Shown piece after piece: positions 8,728 through 16,899 of a stretch of DNA of 64,000 bases; within the stretch, counting starts at the first letter, position 1, and every line of letters starts with the position of its first letter. The position numbers and the translations under genes were made by a program. The DNA lies in the NCBI GenBank assembly GCA_024742485.1, contig JANSYK010000001.1, positions 248,001 to 312,000 on the forward strand. Reading direction: 5' to 3'. The stretch comes from Alphaproteobacteria bacterium (GTDB lineage: Bacteria; Pseudomonadota; Alphaproteobacteria; Rhizobiales; Rhizobiaceae). The notes beneath the pieces are model-generated. The model did not search any database and was not told the origin of the DNA. It worked only from the letters and a program-made list of their open reading frames with translations.

Positions 8728-9954
8728 ATGAGTGAATTTCTCATGCCATCGCTTGGAGCCGACATGGAAGCCGGAACCCTGCTGGAATGGCTCAAGAAGC
8801 CAGGCGACGCGCTCACCAGGGGAGACATCATTGCGGTTGTCGAAACGCAGAAAGGTGCTATTGAAATCGAGGTGTTCGAAGATGGCGTGCTGGCGCGTTA
8901 CCTGCTTGACATCGGCAGCAGCGTTCCGGTCGGAACACCAATGGCGGTGATTGACCAAACGGGCCAGGATCAACCATCGCCATCCGTACAAGCCGTGCAG
9001 ACGGCGAAATCAGATACCGCGCCGACGGAGACGAAGGCTGCAGACGGCAGAGCAGCTGGAGGATTTGGGCCCATACCGGCGTCCGCTTCAGCTCCCGCTG
9101 CCACCCGATTAGCGGAAAGGCAAATGGTCACTCCGGCCGCGCGACGATTGGCCCGCGTCATTGGCGTCGATCTCGCCGCAATCAAGGGCAGCGGACCGGA
9201 TGGTGCGGTTGTGCTGGCCGATGTCGAAATGGCGGATGCCTCAAAAACCGGCAGCCCGACCGCGGACAGCCGGTCTTCGAAATCGCCAGGTAAAACCGCC
9301 ATGCGTGATGCAATTGCCGCTGCCATGGCACGCTCGAAACGGGAAATCCCTCACTACTATCTTTCCCATACCTGCGACTTGACCAACGCAAATGCCTATG
9401 TCGCCGACTACAATGCCTCTCAACCGCCCGACAAAAGGCTGCTGATCGCAACTCTGTTTATGAAAGCCGTTGCCAGGTCGGTTTCGAAATACCCTGAATT
9501 CAATGGGCATTTCGAAAATGGCGCGTACAAGGCTGCCGACCGGGCGCATGTTGGATTTGCAATCAATATCCGCGATGGCGGACTTGTGGCGCCGGCCATA
9601 CATGATGTGGCCGCCCTCGATCCTGCAACGTTAATGACGCGGATGCGGGATCTCGTTGCGCGTGTGCGCGCTGGCCGGTTCCGCGCGGCTGAGCTGTCCG
9701 ATCCCACCATCACAATATCCAGTCTGGGGGAGCGCGGTGTCGAAACGCTGTATGGGATAATCTATCCACCCCAGGTTGCCATCGTCGGATTCGGAATGCC
9801 GGTGGCGCGGCCATGGGTCTGCGAAGACGGCGTGCAGTCTCGCCAGACCGTGGCAATAACGCTGGCGGCCGATCACCGCGTCAGCGACGGACACCGGGGT
9901 GCTCTTTTTCTCAATGCCATCAGCAAATTCCTTCAGGAGCCGGAAACACTATGA
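8728..9954 (+). CDS. Dihydrolipoamide acyltransferase (E2)
   Basis: 408 residues with the standard E2 layout. Residues 1-75 are a lipoyl domain with the modifiable lysine in ETQKGAIEIEVF; the usual DKA is replaced by QKG. After an Ala/Pro-rich linker, residues about 130-165 form the E3/E1-binding domain (TPAARRLARVIGVDLAAIKG). Residues from about 190 form the catalytic core, ending with AADHRVSDGHRGALFL, which carries the DHRxxDG active site. It moves the acyl group from lipoate to CoA. It is translationally coupled to its neighbours: the acyl carrier protein start overlaps its stop. Together with the E1 fusion it makes a compact, E3-less dehydrogenase complex. Confidence 0.88.
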   Translation: MSEFLMPSLGADMEAGTLLEWLKKPGDALTRGDIIAVVETQKGAIEIEVFEDGVLARYLLDIGSSVPVGTPMAVIDQTGQDQPSPSVQAVQTAKSDTAPTETKAADGRAAGGFGPIPASASAPAATRLAERQMVTPAARRLARVIGVDLAAIKGSGPDGAVVLADVEMADASKTGSPTADSRSSKSPGKTAMRDAIAAAMARSKREIPHYYLSHTCDLTNANAYVADYNASQPPDKRLLIATLFMKAVARSVSKYPEFNGHFENGAYKAADRAHVGFAINIRDGGLVAPAIHDVAALDPATLMTRMRDLVARVRAGRFRAAELSDPTITISSLGERGVETLYGIIYPPQVAIVGFGMPVARPWVCEDGVQSRQTVAITLAADHRVSDGHRGALFLNAISKFLQEPETL

Positions 9955-10196
9955 CCAATAAGGACATCGAAGCGCTCTTACGCCGTGAACTCTTCGAAAT
10001 CGCACCCGATATCAATCCGGACGATATCGACAGGGGCGCCGATCTGCGGGAGGAGTTCGACATCGACTCGATGGATTTCCTCAATTTGGTTGTGGCGCTG
10101 GCCAAGAATCTGGAGCTGGATATTCCGGAGACTGATTACTCAAAAATGTCCAGCTATGACGATCTGGCGGCCTATCTGCGCCTCAGGATGAGCTAG
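9951..10196 (+). CDS. Acyl carrier protein in the dehydrogenase operon
   Basis: 81 residues, start ATG at 9951 overlapping the E2 stop (ATGA). It is acidic and helical, with a phosphopantetheine attachment serine in the motif EEFDIDSMDFLNLVVAL, the expected D-S-[ML] context, at about residue 40. This is a stand-alone carrier, not the fatty-acid-synthesis AcpP, whose motif is usually DSLD within a different surround. Carrier proteins in such operons presumably hold an acyl group on their phosphopantetheine arm; here the partner enzymes are an acyl-CoA synthetase and an E2 transferase. What group it carries and where it goes are unknown. Confidence 0.85.
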   Translation: MTNKDIEALLRRELFEIAPDINPDDIDRGADLREEFDIDSMDFLNLVVALAKNLELDIPETDYSKMSSYDDLAAYLRLRMS

Positions 10197-10504
10197 CTTG
10201 GTTGGTATTGCTGGACACAGTCGTTCATTTGACAACCAACAAATCCGTACGACCGTCAAGATTCTGCATGTGGATTTCGAGAGCGACGAAATCGCGGGGC
10301 GGTTGAACTGGTGAACAGGGGAATGGAGAATTCTGACATAGTCAGACACGCTGCTTTCGGAGAAAGGGAGTGTCCGAGGCGCCGTGCTGCCGCGCATCCT
10401 ATTCCGGTCCGGTATCGGGGTCATCAAACATAAGTATGAAAATGTGAGTGCAAGGTGATCCGGGGCGATATGGCAGCCGCTCGCTTTTGCGGCATAAGTC
10501 ATTG
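10197..10504. other. Intergenic region without a recognised gene
   Basis: About 310 bases after the acyl carrier protein gene. TTGGTTGG near 10198 and CAACCAA near 10231 could pair across a long loop, but no clear terminator with a T-run is visible. No convincing open frame is present on either strand. The following 110 bases are the promoter and leader of the helix-hairpin-helix gene. Confidence 0.45.
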
Positions 10505-10546
10505 TTGACGGATATCAATTTCGCTGACCGCTGGAGAAATTATAAT
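10505..10546 (+). promoter_or_regulatory. FNR/FixK-dependent promoter
   Basis: TTGACGGATATCAA at 10505-10518 is a full match to the FNR/FixK consensus. A perfect -10 hexamer TATAAT lies at 10541-10546, with the spacing of a class II activated promoter (box centred 41.5 bases before a start near 10553). This is the best-formed promoter in the window. The downstream helix-hairpin-helix gene begins about 60 bases after the predicted start. Confidence 0.75.
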
Positions 10547-10614
10547 GAATAGCGGCAACTTGAACGCCGCATTTTGGCTGTTCACTGCCCGGTCGCCAGA
10601 AGGACCGAGGAGTA

Positions 10615-11499
10615 TTGAGAATAGACACGTCGGCAAAATCAGAGACTGAACCGGATGTGACACTCGCAGATTCTGCAATTGGGCGGCATGATCGGTCCAA
10701 CTACGCCATTTCAGCAAAGCTTCGCGAATACGCAGATTTGCTTGAATATCAGGGCGCCGATGGATTTCGGGAAAGAGCCTACCGAGCGGCGGCTGACACG
10801 GTGGATTCGCTCGGACGCCCCGTTGCCGACATACTCGCCTCTGGCGGACGCGACAGCCTCATCGAACTACCGGGGATCGGCAAGCGCATCGCCGCCTCGA
10901 TAGCGGAGATGCTCGCCAGCGGCCGTTGGACACAACTTGAAAGGCTGCGCGGTGACCTTGATCCTGAAAACCTCTTTTTGAGCATTCCGGGCATCGGACC
11001 TGCTTTGTCCAGGCGTTTTGCAGATGAGCTAAAACTGGAAACGCTTGAAGAGCTTGAAGCGGCACTGCACGCAGAAGACTCACCCATCGAAGGAATTGGC
11101 CCTCGGCGCCGGGCAGCGATCACGGCAGTGCTTGCAGAGCGGCTCGGTCGTTCTACCGCGCGCGAGCACATCAAGGGAGCGCCCAGGCCAACGATCGATT
11201 TGGTACTGCAGGTTGATGCGATGTATCGTGAGAAGTCTGCAGCCGGAGAATTGCGGAAAATTGCCCCGAAGCGCTTTAATCCTGACCGCGTAAAATGGTT
11301 GCCGGTAATGCATGCGCGGCATGACAACTGGCATTTTTCCGCACTTTATTCAAATACCGGCCTGGCCCATAAACTTGGAAAAACAAAGGACTGGGTGGTC
11401 ATTTATTATGAAGCCGAGGGAGAGCGCGAAGGGCGCTGCACCGTCGTAACCGAGACGCGCGGCCCTTTAAGAGGCAAGCGTGTGATCCGAGGATGGTAG
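10615..11499 (+). CDS. Helix-hairpin-helix DNA-binding protein (PolX N-terminal-like)
   Basis: About 294 residues. Residues 20-75 resemble the helical 8-kDa-type domain at the start of family X DNA polymerases (YADLLEYQGADGFRERAYRAAA). Helix-hairpin-helix motifs follow: ELPGIGKRIAASIAEML, SIPGIGPALSRRFADEL and IEGIGPRRRAAITAVL. The polymerase palm and PHP nuclease domains of true PolX are absent. Instead there is a C-terminal domain of about 100 residues (KWLPVMHARHDNWHFSALY, GKTKDWVVIYYEAE) that I do not recognise by name. It probably binds DNA ends or gaps. The start is uncertain: TTG at 10615 follows GAGGAG too closely, and an internal GTG at 10657 is possible. It sits behind a well-formed FNR-type promoter, which hints at a role in DNA protection at low oxygen; that is inference. 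Confidence 0.75.
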   Translation: MRIDTSAKSETEPDVTLADSAIGRHDRSNYAISAKLREYADLLEYQGADGFRERAYRAAADTVDSLGRPVADILASGGRDSLIELPGIGKRIAASIAEMLASGRWTQLERLRGDLDPENLFLSIPGIGPALSRRFADELKLETLEELEAALHAEDSPIEGIGPRRRAAITAVLAERLGRSTAREHIKGAPRPTIDLVLQVDAMYREKSAAGELRKIAPKRFNPDRVKWLPVMHARHDNWHFSALYSNTGLAHKLGKTKDWVVIYYEAEGEREGRCTVVTETRGPLRGKRVIRGW

Positions 11500-11530
11500 C
11501 TGTCGTTGCATTGCGGATTTGGCCAAGCGC

Positions 11531-11551
11531 AGCACACCGTTTCGGTGTGCT
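11531..11551. terminator. Hairpin between convergent genes
   Basis: A nine-base perfect stem AGCACACCG / CGGTGTGCT with a TTT loop lies between the convergent ends of the helix-hairpin-helix gene (11499) and the endonuclease-family gene (11576). The following TTGTAATG is only mildly T-rich. It is probably a bidirectional terminator or a Rho-assisted stop. Confidence 0.5.
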
Positions 11552-11575
11552 TGTAATGTGCACATGATGTCCCGG

Positions 11576-12358
11576 TTACCCCCCTTCATCGTTTTTAATG
11601 TCAGCGTTCGCAATTTCGTGGTCCGGTTTCCCCGGCACTGACAGCGGCTGGTTCCGGGTCCGATCACTGACTGGATATAGAAATTCCAGCAAAATTGGAC
11701 GATGGTCCGAGGGGCCCTTGAACAAGGTTTGCGCGTGGATGCACTGCAAATCGCGCACCATGCACCTGTCAAGACGAAACGGCACGATCTCCTGTGCATG
11801 GTGTGTCGAGCCGCGCGGTCCGACATCCGAAAATCCGCGCAAGACAACCGGGCCAAATGAATTGTAGTCGCCGATGATGGCCGTAGGTCCACGGGTTGAA
11901 CGAGCAATAAGGCGCAATTGCCGTCGATTGAGAATTTGCCCGTGCGACAAGTGGACATTGGCAATGGTTATGCCTGCGATTTCCAATAACTGAGCAAATC
12001 GGGTGGGAAGACTGCCTGGCAGTTTGGAGGCAGGCAATTCCAGTGCTCGAAGCTCTGTTAGCGGTCTTCGGCTCCATGCGGCGAGTCCATGACGCCGCCC
12101 GGGCCACGATTGCTTGTAGTACTGTCCGCCGATTGTGGCCGGCAATGGCTCTGCTGCCCCTGTCACTTCCTGCATGAGGAACAAATCCGGCCGTTCTCGT
12201 TCGATCAGTTCGGAGATATCACTAGCGAGTGCTCCGGAGCGGTGCAGCAGGTTCCAACTGATGATCCGCAGTTTATGCTGCCCGCTATCTCTTGCGGACA
12301 TGTGGGGGCGGAAGCGCCGGCCTGCTATTTTGCTTACGAATCTTCTCATGGGTTTCAT
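11576..12358 (-). CDS. Endonuclease/exonuclease/phosphatase family protein
   Basis: About 260 residues of the Mg-dependent EEP fold. Signature segments in order: LRIISWNLLHRSG (metal-binding Asn), RERPDLFLMQEV (catalytic Glu), IANVHLSHG, IIGDYNSFGP (GDxN, usually GDFN) and the C-terminal SDHRPILLEF (catalytic Asp-His). Members cut DNA or hydrolyse phosphodiesters in lipids and signalling molecules. The start is placed at ATG 12358, two bases after the upstream cardiolipin synthase gene ends; a longer reading to 12391 would overlap it by 31 bases. Tight coupling to a phospholipase-D-type lipid enzyme suggests a lipid or phosphodiester substrate, but DNA cannot be excluded. Confidence 0.82.
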   Translation of the reverse strand: MKPMRRFVSKIAGRRFRPHMSARDSGQHKLRIISWNLLHRSGALASDISELIERERPDLFLMQEVTGAAEPLPATIGGQYYKQSWPGRRHGLAAWSRRPLTELRALELPASKLPGSLPTRFAQLLEIAGITIANVHLSHGQILNRRQLRLIARSTRGPTAIIGDYNSFGPVVLRGFSDVGPRGSTHHAQEIVPFRLDRCMVRDLQCIHAQTLFKGPSDHRPILLEFLYPVSDRTRNQPLSVPGKPDHEIANADIKNDEGG

Positions 12359-12360
12359 TC

Positions 12361-13770
12361 TCAAAGATAGGGAAGAAGCAAGCGTGCGCATGCGTCCCGC
12401 AGCTTGATCATCAGGGAACGGTCGGCCAACTGGGCAGAGGTCAGGGGTGTGGCCGACAATATTTTTTCGCCGATCAAGGTATCGATTTTCGTGACGGTAG
12501 CAGCGTCATAACACTCGATCATGAACTCAAAATTCAGGCGAAGACTCCGAACATCCCAATTTGCACTTCCAACGGCACACCATTTACCATCCACCGTAAC
12601 CAGCTTCGAGTGATCAAAGGGTTTTGGCGTCGCGAGACAACGCACTCGATCCACTGGAAAAAAGGAAAGGTGGGCGCGCATGGCCCAATCCATGACAAAG
12701 TGATCGGACTGCTCGGGAACAAGCAGATCGATTTGGACACCCCGTAGTGCTGCCAAATTGATGGCGAATTTTAGTGGTTCGTCCGGAAGGAAATAGGGAG
12801 TCACGATTTTGATGTGGTGCCTAGCACGGCTGAGTGCCGCCGCGAGGATTGTTTCTATGCTGCCGAAGTCTTCATCTGGTGCCGAGCTAATCCCTCGCGC
12901 AACGACGGATCCCACCGAATTGTAACCTGGCCACCATTCCTCACCATTGAGGTTTTCGCCGGTTGCGAAATTCCAGTCTTCAGCAAAACTCGACATCAGC
13001 TGGCTGACAACCGGTCCGTCCAGCCGGAAATGGACGTCATCGACCGTGTGCCTTCGAAACCCGACACGGGTGTATTCCACACCGAGGTTCAAACCGCCCG
13101 CGAAACCAACTGCTCCGTCAACAACAATCAGTTTCTTGTGGTTTCTCAGATTGATGAATGACATGGCCCAAGGTCGCCAATCGTGCATGAACCGTGCCAC
13201 GGAAATGTCGGCTTCCCTGAGCTGTCGCACAACCGGTGAATACAGGTAACCGCTGCCGATCCCGTCGACGATAACCCGGACCTGGACGCCTCGTTTCCGT
13301 GCGTCGATCAGTGCGCGAACAAATTGTGCGCCGATATCGTCGGGCCGAAAAATATAGGTTGTCAATGCGATGCTTCGCCGGGCATCTGAAATGGCCGCAA
13401 GCATCGCAGGATAAGCTTCATCTCCACCACGCAACATCGCAACCTTGTTGCCTTGCAGGAGCGGAATATCTGTCACCTGCGACCCAACCTCGGCTAGGGT
13501 TTGCAACCCCTTGCCCAGTTGGCTCACGTCATATCGAAACGGTGCGGTGACATCCCGGTTCGGGTTGGTTTGACGATTGATTTTGGACGCGCGCCGGGCG
13601 ACACGGTTTATTCCGAAGGCTGAATAGATAACGGCTCCGAACAGAGGCGACAGCCAGACAAGACCAATCCAACCGATCGCCGCCCGCACCTCACTTTTGT
13701 TAAGAAGCACATGACCGGTCACCAAGGCGGCAATGATCAGGTGCAGGATTGCAAGCGAACCAATAAACAT
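12361..13770 (-). CDS. cls: Cardiolipin synthase / phospholipase D family
   Basis: 469 residues. Two N-terminal membrane segments (LAILHLIIAALVTGHVLL and IGWIGLVWLSPLFGAVIYSAF) are followed by two phospholipase D catalytic repeats: RNHKLIVVDGAVGFAGGLNLG and FDHSKLVTVDGKWCAVGSANWD, both with HxKxxxxD. This is the layout of bacterial Cls, which transfers a phosphatidyl group between two phosphatidylglycerols. It leads a two-gene unit with the endonuclease/phosphatase-family gene. Divergent, about 820 bases away, is a glycosyltransferase/acyltransferase pair, so this neighbourhood may modify membrane lipids. No clear own promoter was found; the FNR box at 13997 points the other way. Confidence 0.87.
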   Translation of the reverse strand: MFIGSLAILHLIIAALVTGHVLLNKSEVRAAIGWIGLVWLSPLFGAVIYSAFGINRVARRASKINRQTNPNRDVTAPFRYDVSQLGKGLQTLAEVGSQVTDIPLLQGNKVAMLRGGDEAYPAMLAAISDARRSIALTTYIFRPDDIGAQFVRALIDARKRGVQVRVIVDGIGSGYLYSPVVRQLREADISVARFMHDWRPWAMSFINLRNHKKLIVVDGAVGFAGGLNLGVEYTRVGFRRHTVDDVHFRLDGPVVSQLMSSFAEDWNFATGENLNGEEWWPGYNSVGSVVARGISSAPDEDFGSIETILAAALSRARHHIKIVTPYFLPDEPLKFAINLAALRGVQIDLLVPEQSDHFVMDWAMRAHLSFFPVDRVRCLATPKPFDHSKLVTVDGKWCAVGSANWDVRSLRLNFEFMIECYDAATVTKIDTLIGEKILSATPLTSAQLADRSLMIKLRDACARLLLPYL

Positions 13771-14593
13771 CTCGAAAGGCCAAAATCAGTACGTGTCACT
13801 CTTATCGTCGATGATCATACGTAAGGGACTGTCATGTGATTTTGCCAAACGTCTTGGTCTGCGGCCATGGTGGACATCTCCACCGACGCCGAACAGAAAT
13901 GAGACAGTCCGAGCACACGACAAACGCAACAATACTGCCGAACGATGATACCCCAAACGAACTGTTCCCATTCTGTCGGCTTCGTTCCGGCTCTAGTTGA
14001 CCTGCGTCAATCGTGGTCACGGTGCGGTAATTATCATTGTCTCCCAATGCTGTTCGAACCGAACCCGTTGCCCGGCCAGCCGATCTGGAAGAAGTCAGCC
14101 TGACCATCGATGTCAAGCCGATTTGCCTGCGCAGATAAACTCCGGTCCTGGCGACAATTGGTTTGCGTTGCACGTTATGCTCAAAAACCGGCGCTGATTG
14201 CCAGGGCTCTTTTTCTGGATCGGCGGGGTCATCGGCCCCGCAACCGCCGATCGTTTCGAACCTGCAATGAGGACCGCGGAGGTGGCAGGTACCGGATGGT
14301 GATCTGGGTCCCGCCGGGCATGGTCGTCCCGGTGAAACCGGCGGAGGATGACAATGCGGGTAATGGACCAGCGAGCAATGCCGATAGCGTCGCATGTCTG
14401 TTGCGGCGGCATCGGCATTCAGGGTCGATGTGTTTTAGGCTTCCATCCGCTCAGAATTGAAGCCGCGTGGATTGTGATGGGTACTTGCGTATTTGCCGGT
14501 GACGTCATGTCCGCTGCCGGTAACCGGTGCAAATCAGCTATCCGTCATCGATGCATCTGACTGCTGTACATGGATTTCAATTCGGGAAGTTGC
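13771..14593. other. Long region lacking a convincing gene, possible decayed gene
   Basis: More than 800 bases lie between the divergent cls and glycosyltransferase genes. An FNR-type promoter at 13997-14037 points right into it. No frame is open and protein-like throughout. Short stretches look coding-like in different frames: RPADLEEVSLTIDVKPICL around 14085-14130, a hydrophobic GLFFWIGGVIGPATADRFEP around 14206-14265, and RIEAAWIVMGTCVFAGDVMS around 14453-14512. Each is interrupted by stops or frame changes. A decayed, formerly FNR-controlled gene is the simplest reading; a long leader or a non-coding RNA is the alternative. I could not assign a family. Confidence 0.4.
13997..14037 (+). 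promoter_or_regulatory. FNR/FixK-dependent promoter facing a gene-poor region
   Basis: TTGACCTGCGTCAA at 13997-14010 fits TTGAY-N4-RTCAA fully. On the + strand TATCAT at 14032-14037 is a good -10 at class II spacing, predicting a start near 14045. On the - strand the equivalent position has no -10-like sequence. The first solid gene downstream is the glycosyltransferase at 14594, about 550 bases away. Confidence 0.65.
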
Positions 14594-15886
14594 ATGACGA
14601 GAATTTTGATGTTCACCAATACCTATACCCCGCACGTGGGGGGTGTAGCTCGAAGCGTGAGCGAACTTGCACAAGGCCTGCGGGATGTCGGTGATGAAAC
14701 CCTCGTCATTGCGCCGGATTTTGAGAACATGCCGGCAACCGAAGAAGACGTCTATAGGGTTCCGGCGATGCAAAATTTTGCCGGAAGTGATTTTTCAGTT
14801 CCATTGCCGCTGAGCGGCAATCTGGCAGGGGTCGCCCACGACTTTCAACCCGATATCATCCACAGTCACCACCCGTTTCTCCTCGGAGACACCGCCCTGA
14901 GGGCCGCAAGCTCACTCGGAGTACCGGTCGTTTTTACTCACCATACGCGCTATGAACTCTATGGCCACTATGTCGAGCAGAATTCGAACCTGCTGAAGCG
15001 CTTGGCGCTAAGCCTGTCACTTGGCTATTGCGGAATGTGTGACAGCGTCATTGCACCAAGTCAGAGCATTGCGGCCTTCCTTGCTGATCATGGCGTCAAA
15101 ACGCCTATCGAAGTCATTCCAACAGGCGTTCATCCAGAGGTTTTTTCGAACGGGGAAGGCAGTAAAATGCGCCTGAAGCTGGGTATTCCGGATGATGTTC
15201 TGGTCGTCGGACATGTCGGGCGACTGGCGCCGGAGAAGAACCTTGGCTATCTGGCAACCGCCCTAGCGGTTCTCTCCAAGGGGCACACCAAAGCGCACAT
15301 ATTGATTGTCGGCGATGGTCCGTCACGTGATCAGATGATCCGAATCCTTTGTGGAGCCGATGCCGACAAACGCGTTCATTTTACCGGAAAACTCACGGGT
15401 CGACAGCTTGCAAATGCCTATGCGGCGATGGATCTGTTTGCCTTCTCATCCTTTTCGGAAACGCAGGGCCTTGTGCTGGCGGAGGCCATGACAGCAGGCA
15501 TACCGGTCGTTGCGCTTGATGCACCGGGCGCACGTGAAGTCGTTCGGGATGGGCGCAACGGCAGATTGCTCGATGAGGATGCCGATGCCTTTGCGTTCGC
15601 AGCGGCACTGGGCAGGATCGCGACCGCTAAATCCGCCTATCGACGAACCTTGCAGAACAACGCACGAAGGACTGCCGAGCAATATTCAATCGACAAGACC
15701 ATCAAACGTACACGGGATTTCTACGCGCAAACGTTGCGCGACAAAGGCTCGTCCTCAGATGAAACCGACAGTTTGTGGCAACGCACAAGAAGAGCCATCT
15801 CTCGTGAAATGGACATCGTCGGCAATATTGCCAGCGCGGCCAATGATGCGATGTTTCCCGATTCTGCGGAGGAGAAGCGGCAATGA
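14594..15886 (+). CDS. Glycosyltransferase family 4 (GT-B fold)
   Basis: About 430 residues. The N-terminal Rossmann domain starts MTRILMFTNTYTPHVGGVARSV, the glycine-rich acceptor loop of GT4 enzymes. The donor-binding domain contains VVGHVGRLAPEKNLGYL and the EX7E motif in SSFSETQGLVLAEAMTAGIPVV. Of the GT4 group, it resembles enzymes that glycosylate diacylglycerol or phosphatidyl-inositol more than those of O-antigen clusters. ATG at 14594 has GGGAAG at good spacing; the upstream ATG at 14570 lacks a site. It is translationally coupled (ATGA overlap) to a DUF374 acyltransferase, so the pair probably makes an acylated glycolipid; the sugar and acceptor are unknown. The C-terminal 40 residues are charged and specific to this protein. 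Confidence 0.85.
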   Translation: MTRILMFTNTYTPHVGGVARSVSELAQGLRDVGDETLVIAPDFENMPATEEDVYRVPAMQNFAGSDFSVPLPLSGNLAGVAHDFQPDIIHSHHPFLLGDTALRAASSLGVPVVFTHHTRYELYGHYVEQNSNLLKRLALSLSLGYCGMCDSVIAPSQSIAAFLADHGVKTPIEVIPTGVHPEVFSNGEGSKMRLKLGIPDDVLVVGHVGRLAPEKNLGYLATALAVLSKGHTKAHILIVGDGPSRDQMIRILCGADADKRVHFTGKLTGRQLANAYAAMDLFAFSSFSETQGLVLAEAMTAGIPVVALDAPGAREVVRDGRNGRLLDEDADAFAFAAALGRIATAKSAYRRTLQNNARRTAEQYSIDKTIKRTRDFYAQTLRDKGSSSDETDSLWQRTRRAISREMDIVGNIASAANDAMFPDSAEEKRQ

Positions 15887-16578
15887 TCAGTCGGATGCGC
15901 CGGATTTACAGCAGCGTCGCCGTGCAGGTTCTTGCCGCAATCTTTAGTGCCATTTTGTTCGTTTGGTGCGCGCTCCTCAGACGAAATACCGAACAGATAG
16001 CAAAAATTGACTGGTACATTAATGGCGGAAACCGACTGCTGGCGTTGTTCTGGCACGGGAAATATATCCCGCTATTTGCTCTGGCGAAGGGAAAGGACGC
16101 CGTTGTTTTGACAAATGACTCGTTCCGTGGACGTGTCATTGCGGGAATTTGCAGGTGGTTCGGCTATAGGCCCATTCTGCTGCCGTCCGACAGGAAACAT
16201 CACGGGTTTGCCGTCCTGCTGGAGCTTTTCTCGACCAGACCGAACCTAACGGCATTGGCGCTGGACGGCCCGCTTGGTCCATATCATTGCGTTCGCACGG
16301 GCGCATTGCGGTCGGCTGCGCGCAATGGTGTAAAAATAGTTCCCATCGGCGTCGCCAGTCAACGCAAGTTCATCCTGACATCGAGATGGGATCTTCGGGA
16401 AGTGCCGCTTCCGTTTACGAAAATCGCCGTCGCTGTGGGTGATATGATAGACGCCGGGTCAATTGTCGCTGATTCCGGCCAGCCCTCGCTGGAGGAGTTG
16501 ATACGCACCGGGATGGATCGCGCGGAGCAACAAGCTGAAAAGATACTGGTCGATACGGAGCCGCGTTCGTCAGCGTGA
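15883..16578 (+). CDS. DUF374 lysophospholipid acyltransferase-like protein
   Basis: 231 residues. An N-terminal membrane anchor (VLAAIFSAILFVWCALL) is followed by the DUF374 core: LLALFWHGKYIPLF (the histidine replaces the HxxxxD of standard acyltransferases), DSFRGRVIAGICRWFGY, and LALDGPLGPYHCVRTGAL with the conserved DGPxGP. DUF374 proteins are related to lipid A and lysophospholipid acyltransferases and are usually found in lipid A or glycolipid contexts. It overlaps the glycosyltransferase gene by four bases. An acyl transfer to the glycosyltransferase product at the inner membrane is the natural inference. Confidence 0.82.
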   Translation: MISRMRRIYSSVAVQVLAAIFSAILFVWCALLRRNTEQIAKIDWYINGGNRLLALFWHGKYIPLFALAKGKDAVVLTNDSFRGRVIAGICRWFGYRPILLPSDRKHHGFAVLLELFSTRPNLTALALDGPLGPYHCVRTGALRSAARNGVKIVPIGVASQRKFILTSRWDLREVPLPFTKIAVAVGDMIDAGSIVADSGQPSLEELIRTGMDRAEQQAEKILVDTEPRSSA

Positions 16579-16689
16579 GTTTGCGCTTCGATAATCTGAG
16601 ATTGTGAACACGGTTTATGAAACGCCGTGCCCACGCAGCAACTGCATACACTCAATTCATGCGGTCCCGCTAACGCCGCCGCGCGCCAA

Positions 16690-16885
16690 CAAGCGTCGAG
16701 GACTGAACCGCAACACTGGTGGCTTAGGGTCCCTTTCCACCAAAATGCTGACGAAATCTGACCTTGGCGTCGACGACCAATTCGTCCCAGAAACCTCTCG
16801 TCAGGCTGTCACGCTGGAGATAGACCTCGTTTCCATCGTCCGACTTGATGAACCCCTATCCCTCAGCCGCCAACAAACAATCGAT
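16690..16885 (-). pseudogene. Remnant of ribosome hibernation factor with cold-shock-like domain
   Basis: Read leftwards from about 16885, one frame gives LLAAEG, a TAG stop, GFIKSDDGNEVYLQRDSL, RGFWDELVVDAKVRF, GGKGP, a TAA stop, then ATSV. This is the C-terminal cold-shock-like domain (GYGFI-DGREIYFHRNS pattern) found fused to HPF/RaiA ribosome-associated proteins of alphaproteobacteria. The first stop replaces the tyrosine of GYGFI, and the second replaces the glutamine of GPQAS. The whole N-terminal ribosome-binding domain is missing. The break lies beside palindromic repeat copy 2 (16900-16939). The identification rests on motif memory, not a search. Confidence 0.65.
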
Positions 16886-16899
16886 GTGTCCGTGCTAGT

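Noticed and set aside
13832-14395. 187-codon minus-strand frame in the cls-glycosyltransferase gap
   Set aside because: Proline/arginine-rich composition, no motif, no ribosome-binding site, and it crosses the FNR-type promoter. It looks like a chance open frame in GC-rich DNA.
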